From Bacillus oleivorans (GTDB lineage: Bacteria; Bacillota; Bacilli; Bacillales; JC228): a stretch of DNA of 64,000 nt. The notes below the pieces were generated by a model, which did no database searches, was not told where the DNA came from, and was given only the letters and a program-made list of their open reading frames with translations. Made by a program: the position numbers and the translations under genes. The stretch spans positions 310,001 to 374,000 of the forward strand of contig NZ_OAOP01000002.1 in NCBI RefSeq assembly GCF_900207585.1. Direction: 5' to 3'. Position 1 is the first letter of the stretch; every line of letters starts with the position of its first letter. Shown in pieces: positions 52,014 through 59,682 of the stretch.

Positions 52014-52525
52014 GTGTTCCTCCTCTTATGCGGCACCCTTTGCTGCTTCCCGATGTAACTTGGGAATATGAAGATTCAATACTAGATTCGAATCAGCTAA
52101 ACCCAAGTTTCAGATATGACAGCGCCTATCATCAAGATCTCCCCGCACTGAAACCTTGGGAAAACCGGGAAAATGCTGTTCAATCTGTGGTCAAAGGATG
52201 GAAGGAAGTCTCAGGTGCCATGCAAACTTTTTTAAAAGAACGAAATAGTAAAGCATCACTCCCTTATATGGTAAAGGGACTTCAGCTTTACACAATGCTC
52301 TTATTCTGGGGGAATGGGAAACCAGTACTCCTTTATGACCTGTTTGCCAGACTTCAATTGTTGAGGATCAAACCTACTAATATCGAAGACAGGCTATCTT
52401 TTATTTTAGAAAGACCGACATTGTATCATTCCTTTATACAATTGGGAGAACTTTTTATAGAAACAGAAAAGCAAATCATGAAAGACATTACAATAGCAAA
52501 AGTAAAAAGCCAAAGGAAAATTTGA
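52010..52525 (+). CDS. ypoC: YpoC family protein
   Basis: This 171-residue helical, soluble protein is coupled to nth by an ATGA overlap, as in B. subtilis. Segments such as KGWKEVSGAMQTFLKER, MVKGLQLYTMLLFWGNGKPV and IEDRLSFILERPTLYHSFIQL fit the family. The reading frame is open upstream to 51938, but that part overlaps the nth iron-sulfur region and is not homologous. No independent ribosome binding site is visible, consistent with translational coupling. The function is unknown. A strong bidirectional terminator follows. Confidence 0.85.
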   Translation: MSVPPLMRHPLLLPDVTWEYEDSILDSNQLNPSFRYDSAYHQDLPALKPWENRENAVQSVVKGWKEVSGAMQTFLKERNSKASLPYMVKGLQLYTMLLFWGNGKPVLLYDLFARLQLLRIKPTNIEDRLSFILERPTLYHSFIQLGELFIETEKQIMKDITIAKVKSQRKI

Positions 52526-52543
52526 TTTTCCTTTGGCTTTTTG
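52505..52543. terminator. Bidirectional terminator between ypoC and ponA
   Basis: AAAAAGCCAAAGGAAAA, loop TTTGA, TTTTCCTTTGGCTTTTT: nearly perfect stem with A- and T-tracts, between convergent genes. Confidence 0.9.
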
Positions 52544-52596
52544 TATCAAGGGACACTATTTAGAATTCACAAACTAAGAAAGTCAACCAGTGTTTT

Positions 52597-55224
52597 TTAT
52601 GGCTGTGTTGAATCTTCATCAGGTGGAGGAGGGAATGGAATAATATCTCCATCTCCATCGCCGTCTCCATCATCTGGCGGCGGACTGTTGCCATCTCCAT
52701 CACCGTCGCCATCACCGTCGCCATCATTACCTCCATTACCATTGCCATTTCCACGACCTGGTTGGCCGTTATCACCACCATTGCCATTACCATCGCCAGG
52801 GAAGAGGTCATCAAATGGATTATCGGATTCAGCTTCTGGAGTTTCAACAGTGACCTCGGCAGGTTCACTCTTCATTTCGCCATCAACAGCGGTCACTCTA
52901 AATACGTATACCGCACCAGGCATTGCATCCTGCAGCCGCAGACTTTTTTCCGTAGTAGAAGTTAGTACCTGCATCGGTCCTTCGTTAAGTGATACTTCAA
53001 CATCAAACTGAACAGCTTGTTCTTGATTAGCTTCATATTCCCACGATAAGAGAATTTCATTCGTTTCCTCATCATAAACAGCTGCTAAGTTTGCAACAGG
53101 ATCTGGGATATCATAAGCTTCAGATACTTCTTTTGGTTCTGTACCTTTTACAAACCATTCATACACAATTTTATTTTCAGGAGTATATTCGCTTGGCAGT
53201 TTAGCCGGGTTTGATCCAGCTTCAACTGGAGACTCGACCACACTATTTGGCACGGTAAAGTCTGGTGTTTCAACACCTTCATGAACATTTTGCATAATAG
53301 CCTTATATAGATGGCGGGCTATTTGCTGTTCGTAGCCAGACTGTACAGGCTGGAAGTAGTTGCTGTAACCAGTCCAAATAGCGGTCGTATATTTGGTTGT
53401 ATAGCCGACCATCCACGAATCTGGAACAGATCTTCCATCGATCCCATGTTTTTGACGGTCATCTTCTGTATAGTTCGTTGTTCCAGTCTTACCAGCCATA
53501 GGCAGACCAGGGATTTGAGCAACTTTTGCTGTCCCGTCAAATGCCGGATCAAAGACGCTTTTTAACATATCTGAGACCATAAATGCTGTGTAATCCTGCA
53601 TAACGAGGTCAGATTTAGCCTTCGTTTCGATTTCAGTTCCATCTCTTAACACAATCTTTGTAATTGCATAAGGTTCTGTATATACACCCTCATTTCCAAA
53701 AGCAGCATATGCACCTGCCATTTGCAGAGGGGAGACACCTTTTTCAAGTCCTCCGATTGCATAAGATTCATAAATCTCATCCTGGAGCGGAAGACCTAAT
53801 TGAACTGCAAATTTTTGGGCATTTTCTAAGCCGACCTCTTGCAGCGCTTTGACAGCCGGGATATTTCTGGACATGGCGAGAGCCCGTCTAATAGACATTT
53901 GTCCATAATAACCATCGTCCCAGTTTCCAACTGGTGTTCCCTTTGAATACGTGTATGGTTCATCAACGATTTGATGATAGGTTGACCATTTTAAATATTC
54001 GATAGCTGGGCCATAATCTAATATTGGTTTAATGGTAGAACCAGGCTGTCTTTGCAAATCGGTTGCGTAATTGAAGCCACGCTGAACTTCCTGATTTCTG
54101 CCGCCGCCAAGAGCACGAATCGCACCTGTTTGCGTATCAAGAAGGGTTATTCCTGCCTGAAAATCTTCATTTGGAAATTCGACAACCTGATTGGTTTCTA
54201 AGGCATTATATACAAATTCTTGAGCATTTGGGTCCAGAGTAGTATAAATTTTAAGCCCATCAGAAAAAACATCATAGTCTGGATATTTTGCTTGTACTTC
54301 ATCAATCACGTAATCGACAAAATCTTCATAGGGATCCTTTTCTTCTTCAAGCTTTGGATTTGTTTTTTTAACCATATGCGCGATTTGAACAGCCTGTGCC
54401 TTTTCCATTTCTTCTTTAGTAATGTAGCCATGCTGATTCATCAAATATAAAACTGTGTTTCGGCGTTCTTTTGCTTCCTCGGGATTTTCAAATGGATCAT
54501 ATCGGTTTGGACTTTGCGGTAGACCTGCAAGCATGGCCGCCTGTGCCAAAACGACTTCTTTAGGTGTGTCTTTGGCAAGCTCTTCTAGTGATTTTCCATA
54601 GTAATAGTTAGAAGCCGTGGCAACACCATAAATATTTTCACCCATAAAGATTTTGTTAAGATACATTTCAAAAATTTCATCTTTCTCATATTGCTGTTCT
54701 AGCTGAAAGGCTAGCCACATTTCTTGAACTTTTCGTTCTATCGTTTTTTCAGGAGATAAGAATGAATTTTTTATAACCTGCTGTGTAATCGTACTGGCAC
54801 CTTCCGCCCCAAAACCGTCAGTAATATTAGCAATGACAGCTCCGCCGATCCGGATGACGTCAATCCCTTTATGGTTATAAAATCTGGCATCCTCTGTTGC
54901 AAGAAAGGCTTCTTTAACCACATCGGGAATATTTTCAAAGGCGATAACATCTCTAGTTTCTGTTCCTATTTTTCTTATCAATGTTCCATCCATCGCATAA
55001 ACTTCTGATGAAACAGGATCTTTCAGAAGGGCAGGGTCTAACTCGGGTGCTTGACTTGCCCAGTATGCAAAAACGGAACCGCCGGCAATCATCGCTAAAA
55101 TACCGATGGCTACGATCCAAAGTGCTATTTTTTTGACTAAACCTTTATGGCTTTCTTTATTCTTCCCCTTTTTAGCGGCAAGCTGCTTTCTGCGTTGTTC
55201 GCGACTTTTATATTGTTCACTCAT
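52597..55224 (-). CDS. ponA: Class A penicillin-binding protein 1 (transglycosylase/transpeptidase)
   Basis: This is the main bifunctional peptidoglycan polymerase, anchored by one N-terminal helix (IALWIVAIGILAMIAGGSVFAYW, near residues 32-54). The GT51 domain follows, with EDARFYNHKGIDVIRI near 112 and GASTITQQVIKNSFL near 140. The transpeptidase has the active-site serine in PGSTIKP near 396, the SRN motif near 451 and KTGTTNYT near 580. A fibronectin type III domain (about 705-795) and a low-complexity tail of Gly-Asp-Gly-Asn and Pro residues (about 808-875) finish the 875 residues. The tail is encoded by a short-period repeat. GAAAGGTAGGTAAGC lies before the start on the minus strand. 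It is preceded by recU, the usual recU-ponA operon. Confidence 0.96.
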   Translation of the reverse strand: MSEQYKSREQRRKQLAAKKGKNKESHKGLVKKIALWIVAIGILAMIAGGSVFAYWASQAPELDPALLKDPVSSEVYAMDGTLIRKIGTETRDVIAFENIPDVVKEAFLATEDARFYNHKGIDVIRIGGAVIANITDGFGAEGASTITQQVIKNSFLSPEKTIERKVQEMWLAFQLEQQYEKDEIFEMYLNKIFMGENIYGVATASNYYYGKSLEELAKDTPKEVVLAQAAMLAGLPQSPNRYDPFENPEEAKERRNTVLYLMNQHGYITKEEMEKAQAVQIAHMVKKTNPKLEEEKDPYEDFVDYVIDEVQAKYPDYDVFSDGLKIYTTLDPNAQEFVYNALETNQVVEFPNEDFQAGITLLDTQTGAIRALGGGRNQEVQRGFNYATDLQRQPGSTIKPILDYGPAIEYLKWSTYHQIVDEPYTYSKGTPVGNWDDGYYGQMSIRRALAMSRNIPAVKALQEVGLENAQKFAVQLGLPLQDEIYESYAIGGLEKGVSPLQMAGAYAAFGNEGVYTEPYAITKIVLRDGTEIETKAKSDLVMQDYTAFMVSDMLKSVFDPAFDGTAKVAQIPGLPMAGKTGTTNYTEDDRQKHGIDGRSVPDSWMVGYTTKYTTAIWTGYSNYFQPVQSGYEQQIARHLYKAIMQNVHEGVETPDFTVPNSVVESPVEAGSNPAKLPSEYTPENKIVYEWFVKGTEPKEVSEAYDIPDPVANLAAVYDEETNEILLSWEYEANQEQAVQFDVEVSLNEGPMQVLTSTTEKSLRLQDAMPGAVYVFRVTAVDGEMKSEPAEVTVETPEAESDNPFDDLFPGDGNGNGGDNGQPGRGNGNGNGGNDGDGDGDGDGDGNSPPPDDGDGDGDGDIIPFPPPPDEDSTQP
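52645..52800. repeat. Short-period coding repeat in the 3' end of ponA
   Basis: On the plus strand CCATCN units (CCATCT, CCATCG, CCATCA, CCGTCG) run for most of 52645-52730, and CCATTN units for 52730-52800. Read on the minus strand they encode alternating Gly-Asp and Gly-Asn. Six-base periodicity makes length variation by slippage likely. Confidence 0.8.
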
Positions 55225-55302
55225 CTTGCTTACCTACCTTTCACTATCCCTTAATAATATTTATCTATCAGACTAGGGATAATCTTTAAAAAGACAATTT
55301 TA

Positions 55303-55902
55303 TCAACTCAAGTATAATCTGTCTATGATTTTTAAATAGTCAATTCTTGGCTGGAAACCAATGGATATAGAATAGCCCACTTCTGTCAGTTCCTCTTTCG
55401 AAATAGATTTTCTCCCTCCATCTACCATTCGATTCCAAAAGGAAAGTAAATGAACCCCTTCTAATAGAAATATTTCGTCTGTAAGACCAAAACGTATAAT
55501 AATAAACGTAATTCCCTGTTGCTTTATCACTGCTTTTATATGTTCAATCTGATGTTCATGAACATTTTTAAGGGGAAAAGACGTATTGTTTTTTGTTTCT
55601 TTTGCCTCAAAATCTATATATCTTCCTTTGTATACACCGTTATAATCTGTCGTAGAGGGCTGCCTAAAATAGGCTTCTCTAATTACGGCAGAACTCCTTT
55701 TTGGGTAGTCGACCTGAACAATTTGAATAGGTGTCGGCTTCTTATGGATCACAGCAATTCCAGCCTGACGATAATATTCATTGGTTGCATTCAGATCTTC
55801 CTCAAGCGACATCCCTCTTTTTCCGTATTCAATTTGAGATGGTTCCTTATGATTGATTTGGGGTGCTGTATACTTTTTGCCATTTGGGTAACGAATGTTC
55901 AA
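55303..55902 (-). CDS. recU: Holliday junction resolvase RecU
   Basis: RecU cleaves Holliday junctions during recombination and chromosome segregation and modulates RecA. Catalytic residues lie in [22 protein letters not shown] near residues 83-104 (D, E-x-K), and [18 protein letters not shown] near 52 is conserved. The start chosen is TTG at 55902 on the minus strand, because GAGGTG lies 6 bases upstream and the B. subtilis protein starts at the equivalent IRYPNGK. A longer frame from ATG 55932 has no such site. Length is 199 residues. It is transcribed with ponA, as in B. subtilis, linking DNA repair with wall synthesis. Confidence 0.94.
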   Translation of the reverse strand: MNIRYPNGKKYTAPQINHKEPSQIEYGKRGMSLEEDLNATNEYYRQAGIAVIHKKPTPIQIVQVDYPKRSSAVIREAYFRQPSTTDYNGVYKGRYIDFEAKETKNNTSFPLKNVHEHQIEHIKAVIKQQGITFIIIRFGLTDEIFLLEGVHLLSFWNRMVDGGRKSISKEELTEVGYSISIGFQPRIDYLKIIDRLYLS

Positions 55903-56045
55903 ACCATTCACCTCGTCATTCCATTTCATCATACCAAAGTTTCAATGAAAAGGAATAAAAAGATGTATACTCTTCCAATTTATAACTATAGACTTCAGAC
56001 AGAAGTCAATCTTGATTATTATAAGATATTGGAGAAAGTAAGTTC

Positions 56046-57092
56046 ATGAATATATACCCATTCTTAAAAAAAATAAACGATGACTCCAAAACAATCAATG
56101 ACGGCCAACTGATCGAATTGATTAGCGATCAGGTCAAAAAAGCTAATCTGGATAATATTTCTCGAACAAAAGCCTATGCTCAAATTTTTCAAGAACATCC
56201 TGAACTAAAATGGGCATTCCTGGCCAGTATGGTATCCCGAAATGCTGGCTGGAACATGTGTGATCTTGAGGGAGAATGGTATCCGAAACTCCTATCTAAT
56301 CCTTTCAGATATCAATTATTCCTTACTTATGAAAGAGCAAATTGGCTCATTTTTCAAGATGCCTATCCACAGCTTTTGGTCTACCATTATATGACGATTG
56401 TAAAGCGTAATTTGTTTCACATTCTCCCTGTTTTTCACGTTTCCCAATTTATGGTTCGTGAATGGCAAAATTTTTTCAAATATAAAAATGAAGAGAGACT
56501 GCTATTTGCATTAATTGTAAATGAGCAGCATCTGATTCAAAGGCCAGTTATTGAAAATCCGATTTTTCAGCAGCGTGTTTTTAAAACGAAACTGTTTGGA
56601 CTGCAAGATTCGTTTCATTATAGCTGTGTACTTTTTCCTACCAGGACAGGCAAGCTATATGGTTCGAGTGTTTCCCAATTTAGAAACCATAGAGAAAGAA
56701 TCAAGCTGGGGAAACGGCTTGCCTCTATTTTGTTTTCTCCCGCTTTGCTTCCTGAGTTCTTGGCCTTTTCAAATGATACAGAACCAACTGGGTCAAGATG
56801 GGACTATGAACAATATCAGGACAATAAGAAGTTTAGGACCACTCCGTTTTTAAGAGCAGCATTCCCTGTGATTCAACATACAATCGAAAATACCGATGCT
56901 CGTAATTGGGAGAAATACTTCCGTATAAGCAGAAAGTGGCGGTCAGCAGTTAAACCGGATAAAGATGTCGATTTAACAGATTGGTTTGAGGGAAAACAAT
57001 TTGAAATGAAAGCATTTATTTCGATAGAGCAAGCCATACAATACAGGAAAAAACAAAAGAAGAATGAAAGAGGAGGTTACACCCAGCTGTAA
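56046..57092 (+). CDS. yppC: YppC family protein (DUF2515)
   Basis: This 348-residue soluble protein is divergent from recU, with segments ISRTKAYAQIFQEHPELKWAFLASMVSRNAGWNMCDLEG (in pieces, residues 38-76), YERANWLIFQDAYPQLLVYHY and LFPTRTGKLYGSSVSQFRNHRERIKLGKRL that mark the DUF2515 family. The position matches yppC of B. subtilis. GGAGA lies 11 bases before ATG 56046, a rather wide spacing. The 3' end overlaps a hairpin shared with the convergent sspM. I know no assigned function. Confidence 0.87.
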   Translation: MNIYPFLKKINDDSKTINDGQLIELISDQVKKANLDNISRTKAYAQIFQEHPELKWAFLASMVSRNAGWNMCDLEGEWYPKLLSNPFRYQLFLTYERANWLIFQDAYPQLLVYHYMTIVKRNLFHILPVFHVSQFMVREWQNFFKYKNEERLLFALIVNEQHLIQRPVIENPIFQQRVFKTKLFGLQDSFHYSCVLFPTRTGKLYGSSVSQFRNHRERIKLGKRLASILFSPALLPEFLAFSNDTEPTGSRWDYEQYQDNKKFRTTPFLRAAFPVIQHTIENTDARNWEKYFRISRKWRSAVKPDKDVDLTDWFEGKQFEMKAFISIEQAIQYRKKQKKNERGGYTQL

Positions 57093-57097
57093 CCTCC
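57072..57097. terminator. Hairpin between yppC and sspM
   Basis: GGAGGTTACA, loop CCCAGC, TGTAACCTCC: perfect 10-bp stem covering the yppC stop. On the minus strand it is followed by a T-rich stretch (CTCTTTCATTCTTTCTT). Likely a terminator for sspM, perhaps for both. Confidence 0.6.
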
Positions 57098-57112
57098 AAT
57101 ATTACGGCCATA

Positions 57113-57226
57113 TTAAGTTGAAGGTTTGTCAGGTCCATTAAGTTTTGGATTTCCTTTAATCGAACCTTTTCGTCCCTTATTTTCTTCCTTTTTCATCCTT
57201 TGCTGCACACTATCATTTTTACTCAT
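57113..57226 (-). CDS. sspM: Small acid-soluble spore protein SspM
   Basis: This 37-residue, strongly basic peptide on the minus strand begins MSKNDSVQQRMKKEEN and ends LNGPDKPST, matching the GGPNRPST-type C-terminus of B. subtilis SspM. Its position between yppC and yppE also matches. AGGAGGTG lies 7 bases before the ATG. SspM belongs to the minor SASPs made in the forespore. The gene is too short to stand out among random frames. The call rests on the C-terminal motif plus position. Confidence 0.75.
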   Translation of the reverse strand: MSKNDSVQQRMKKEENKGRKGSIKGNPKLNGPDKPST

Positions 57227-57418
57227 CGCATACGCACCTCCTTTAAATAGGTTTTGTCGAATAAATTGAAAATATGCGATACGGATGATCACACGAGCGT
57301 GAAAAAATTGTCACTTCTGCACTTTCTTTGCCGCTTTACTTCTAGTTTTGTCAAGGGTGAAGGAGAATATCTTAAGCGGGCAGAATATAGTGCTAAAAAG
57401 AAAAGGAGGATGGAAAAT

Positions 57419-57655
57419 ATGATAGCCATTTCTTCAGAAGAGGTCATTCATCAATTATTACAAATTGAAAAAGAATTGATTGAGTTAGAAGCCTTGTTTG
57501 CGGAGTCTTTTGAACAAAGGGAACGGGAATTTATAGAATTAACGAATAAAAGAGTACAAAAAGCAGAGGGGGATTTGCAGACAGCCCAAGTACAGTTTGA
57601 ACAAATTAAAGAAACAGCTGCAGAATTATTTCCTCCGCGCAAGCGGGTTGGGTAA
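57419..57655 (+). CDS. Small coiled-coil protein, possibly YppD
   Basis: This 78-residue acidic protein is predicted to be one long coiled coil (SSEEVIHQLLQIEKELIELEALFAESFEQREREFIEL in pieces, then KRVQKAEGDLQTAQVQFEQIKE). It ends with the basic FPPRKRVG. ATG 57419 lies 9 bases after AAAGGAGG. The frame stays open back to 57254, but that part has no ribosome binding site and different composition. The place between yppC/sspM and yppE is that of yppD in B. subtilis, but I cannot confirm homology by sequence, so no symbol is given. Confidence 0.65.
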   Translation: MIAISSEEVIHQLLQIEKELIELEALFAESFEQREREFIELTNKRVQKAEGDLQTAQVQFEQIKETAAELFPPRKRVG

Positions 57656-57713
57656 AGACGAAGCTAGATTTCAACTGAAGCCTTCCATTATAATAGGAAT
57701 AGCAAGAAAAAAT

Positions 57714-57746
57714 GAAAGCAGGAGCATCATGTCTCACTGCTTTTTT
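57714..57746 (+). terminator. Rho-independent terminator after the coiled-coil gene
   Basis: AAAGCAGGAG pairs with CTCACTGCTTT (one bulge) around CATCATGT, followed by TTTTG. Confidence 0.6.
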
Positions 57747-57809
57747 GGAATGCTTTTAAAATATGTTATTTCATACATTATTTACTGAGAGATTGTGAGG
57801 TTGAATAGA

Positions 57810-58175
57810 ATGGAAGGTAAATTATTGGAATTAACTGAGGCACTTTTACAAAAAACGTATCAGATTAAAACAATATTTGAGGAGGTAAAAAAAACGAATC
57901 AAGAAAGGGATTTTTATCAGGAAGTAAAACCGTTTGCTGATGAGGTAAAAGCTAAGCTGGATCAATGGGAACCGCTCGCAATCGAGTGGCTGAAAGATAA
58001 TCCCGTCAAACATTTACATCCGCAGCAAATTACCCATACAGCTGAAAATTTAGACATGATATCAATCCAATGCTTTTTTCCAAAAACAAGTTTGACCCGG
58101 TTTCGCCATTATGCCGAATCAGTTGAGTACGTTCTTAAAAATTTGCTTCTCGCCATACAAAACAAAAAAAGCTAA
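57810..58175 (+). CDS. yppE: YppE family protein (DUF1798)
   Basis: This 121-residue helical-bundle protein matches YppE (KTNQERDFYQEVKPFADEVKAKLDQW, then LHPQQITHTAENLDMISIQCFFPKTSLTRFRHYAESVEYVL in pieces). ATG 57810 follows GAGGT by 8 bases; a GTG at 57795 in the same frame is less likely. B. subtilis YppE is a four-helix bundle of unknown function by structural genomics. The gene stands alone between short intergenic gaps. Confidence 0.87.
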   Translation: MEGKLLELTEALLQKTYQIKTIFEEVKKTNQERDFYQEVKPFADEVKAKLDQWEPLAIEWLKDNPVKHLHPQQITHTAENLDMISIQCFFPKTSLTRFRHYAESVEYVLKNLLLAIQNKKS

Positions 58176-58268
58176 TACTAGCGGCAAATGTTTATCACAG
58201 TTGGCCAAATGCACCTCCACTTCTGCCTAATCATATAGTATATATAGTGGTAGGAAAGGAGTGGATTG

Positions 58269-58814
58269 ATGATGAAAGTCATACCTCAGTTGTACAGACA
58301 TTTTCCATATATAAATCAGCCAGGCTATTACCCTGGCCATACTCAAGCTCCAATCAATTCTCAATATGGTAATTACCCCTATCCATATATGTATAATAGC
58401 TCTGCTATCCCAATTCAGACCATTCAGCCGGCAGTACAGCCTAATAACCTAAACGGTTATCAGGGCGCTTGGCCAAATCCAAATTCATATAGCCAGCAAC
58501 AGTCTTATGCAAATCCATCATATCAGCAGCAGCTTTCACCAAATCAATTATTGCAAAACCCGCTTCAGCCGCACCAGCATAATATCAATTCATTATTTCA
58601 AACTCAGTCAAGCACAAATCCTTTTATGAACCCTTATCCCAAACAACAGATGCTTTTAAAACAAAAACCTGGCGGATCCATTTTGAACTCTTTTAAAAGT
58701 CAGGATGGTTCAATTGATTTAAACAAAATGATTAACACAGCAGGACAAATGATGCATGCTGTTCAACAAGTTTCGACAATGGTAAAAGGGTTAGGCTCTA
58801 TGTTTAAAGTATAG
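58269..58814 (+). CDS. yppG: YppG-like Gln/Asn/Pro/Tyr-rich protein
   Basis: This 181-residue low-complexity protein is rich in Pro, Tyr, Gln and Asn (GYYPGHTQAPINSQYGNYPYPYMYN, in pieces, near 22-46, and YSQQQSYANPSYQQQ near 79-93). A short conserved C-terminal domain follows (KPGGSILNSFKSQDGSIDLNKMINTAGQMMHAVQQVSTMVKGLGSMFK, in pieces, residues 134-180). This layout, a disordered N-terminus and a YppG tail, fits YppG-type spore coat proteins. AAAGGAG lies 7 bases before ATG 58269; the ATG at 58272 is also possible. A terminator follows. Confidence 0.8.
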   Translation: MMKVIPQLYRHFPYINQPGYYPGHTQAPINSQYGNYPYPYMYNSSAIPIQTIQPAVQPNNLNGYQGAWPNPNSYSQQQSYANPSYQQQLSPNQLLQNPLQPHQHNINSLFQTQSSTNPFMNPYPKQQMLLKQKPGGSILNSFKSQDGSIDLNKMINTAGQMMHAVQQVSTMVKGLGSMFKV

Positions 58815-58856
58815 GGTTAGCCCTTATTTTTCTGTTGTATCGCTACTAAAAAAATA

Positions 58857-58884
58857 AAAAGAAGCTTAAAATGCTTCTTTTATC
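58857..58884 (+). terminator. Rho-independent terminator after yppG
   Basis: AAAGAAGC, loop TTAAAAT, GCTTCTTT, followed by TATCAT. The same short stem could also serve the minus strand. Confidence 0.6.
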
Positions 58885-58921
58885 ATATAGAAAAATATAA
58901 TTTCCCCTACAAGTTCTATCA

Positions 58922-59061
58922 CGTCTAGCTCCAGCTCCTAGAGACTATCGTACTTATCTAGTTCCACGCATGAGGGCGTTCGCTTCACCTCCTCCTACAG
59001 AAGCAAAGAACGCTTCTTCGTCGGAGGCGCAAGCGTTGTCTGGCCTCTTCGAGACGCTTCG
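58922..59061. repeat. GTCTAGCTCCAGC-type Bacillus intergenic repeat
   Basis: The stretch starts CGTCTAGCTCCAGCTCCTAG and contains GAACGCTTCTTCGTCGGAGGCGCAAGCGTT, in two blocks able to fold back on each other. It is GC-richer than its surroundings. From general knowledge, sequences beginning GTCTAGCTCCAGCGCC are dispersed in many Bacillus and Geobacillus genomes. It directly precedes the Hsp20 stop codon on the other strand and could affect its mRNA end. Confidence 0.55.
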
Positions 59062-59067
59062 ATTGTG

Positions 59068-59544
59068 TTAATCACCTTCAATTTTTATTCTTTTTCCTTT
59101 TTGGGCGGGGACTACGACCGTAAGCAATCCATTTTCATAACGCGCCTTAACTCTATCTGGATCAATTGGATGAGGAAGGGACACAGTCCGGCTTGACCTA
59201 TGATAGGATGATTTTCTTCTGTAATATTGCTGCTTGGAATCCTCTTTCGTCTCAACTTCAGAGTTTTTAATACTAATGGATACATAATGATCAAACATCT
59301 CAATTTCAAGCTGCTCCCTTTTTATACCAGGCAGTTCCGCCGTAATGATGTGCTCTGTTTCTGTTTCTTCTACATGAACAGGGAAACTGGAAAAGCCAAA
59401 AGGAGCAGGTGCTTTGAAAAATTCATCAATACTTTGTAAGAACCCTTTCATCGGCCGATTATTAAAAAAGTCATTCATTGAAATCATCATATCCTGAAAG
59501 GGGTCGTTCCCTTTTTTGTTCTTATCAGGGTATTTTTGAGGCAT
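59068..59544 (-). CDS. Hsp20/alpha-crystallin family small heat shock protein
   Basis: This is an ATP-independent holding chaperone of 158 residues on the minus strand. The alpha-crystallin domain runs from about residue 55 to 150 (FPVHVEETETEHIITAELPGIKREQLEIE in pieces) and includes the typical ARYENGLLTVVVPA strand near residue 138. The N-terminal 50 residues are rich in Asp, Phe and Met (DPFQDMMISMNDFFNN). AAAGGAGAATGG lies before the start on that strand. The C-terminal IxI anchor is seen as IKIEGD. In spore formers some Hsp20 proteins are coat-associated, but nothing here decides that. Confidence 0.92.
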   Translation of the reverse strand: MPQKYPDKNKKGNDPFQDMMISMNDFFNNRPMKGFLQSIDEFFKAPAPFGFSSFPVHVEETETEHIITAELPGIKREQLEIEMFDHYVSISIKNSEVETKEDSKQQYYRRKSSYHRSSRTVSLPHPIDPDRVKARYENGLLTVVVPAQKGKRIKIEGD

Positions 59545-59642
59545 TAACCATTCTCCTTTCCCATTGATTGGAATCTTTTTTAGCAGTATATGAATTCAGC
59601 TTTCTTAATGTTTCTTATAAAAATATAGAACCCTCTTTTTTG

Positions 59643-59663
59643 CGAACGTATTTTCGGTATAAT
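59643..59663 (+). promoter_or_regulatory. Promoter -10 box of mrfA with overlapping LexA-like box
   Basis: CGAACGTATTTTCG (59643-59656) differs at one position from the Bacillus LexA consensus CGAAC-N4-GTTCG, and lies one base before TATAAT (59658-59663). This is the place where a repressor would block RNA polymerase. The -35 region is a poor match. Regulation by LexA is inference. Confidence 0.45.
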
Positions 59664-59682
59664 AAGAAGGGGGAGTGAACCA

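Noticed and set aside
52541-53011. Plus-strand frame of 156 codons rich in Pro-Ser repeats
   Set aside because: It is the antisense of the ponA tail; the repeat gives open frames on both strands. It has no ribosome binding site, and it overlaps a firm gene.
55519-56049. Plus-strand frame of 176 codons upstream of yppC
   Set aside because: It is antisense to recU. Recognisable homology is on the other strand.
57254-57418. Upstream extension of the coiled-coil gene to an earlier start
   Set aside because: The extension lacks a ribosome binding site, and its composition differs from the coiled coil. AAAGGAGG just before 57419 marks the real start.
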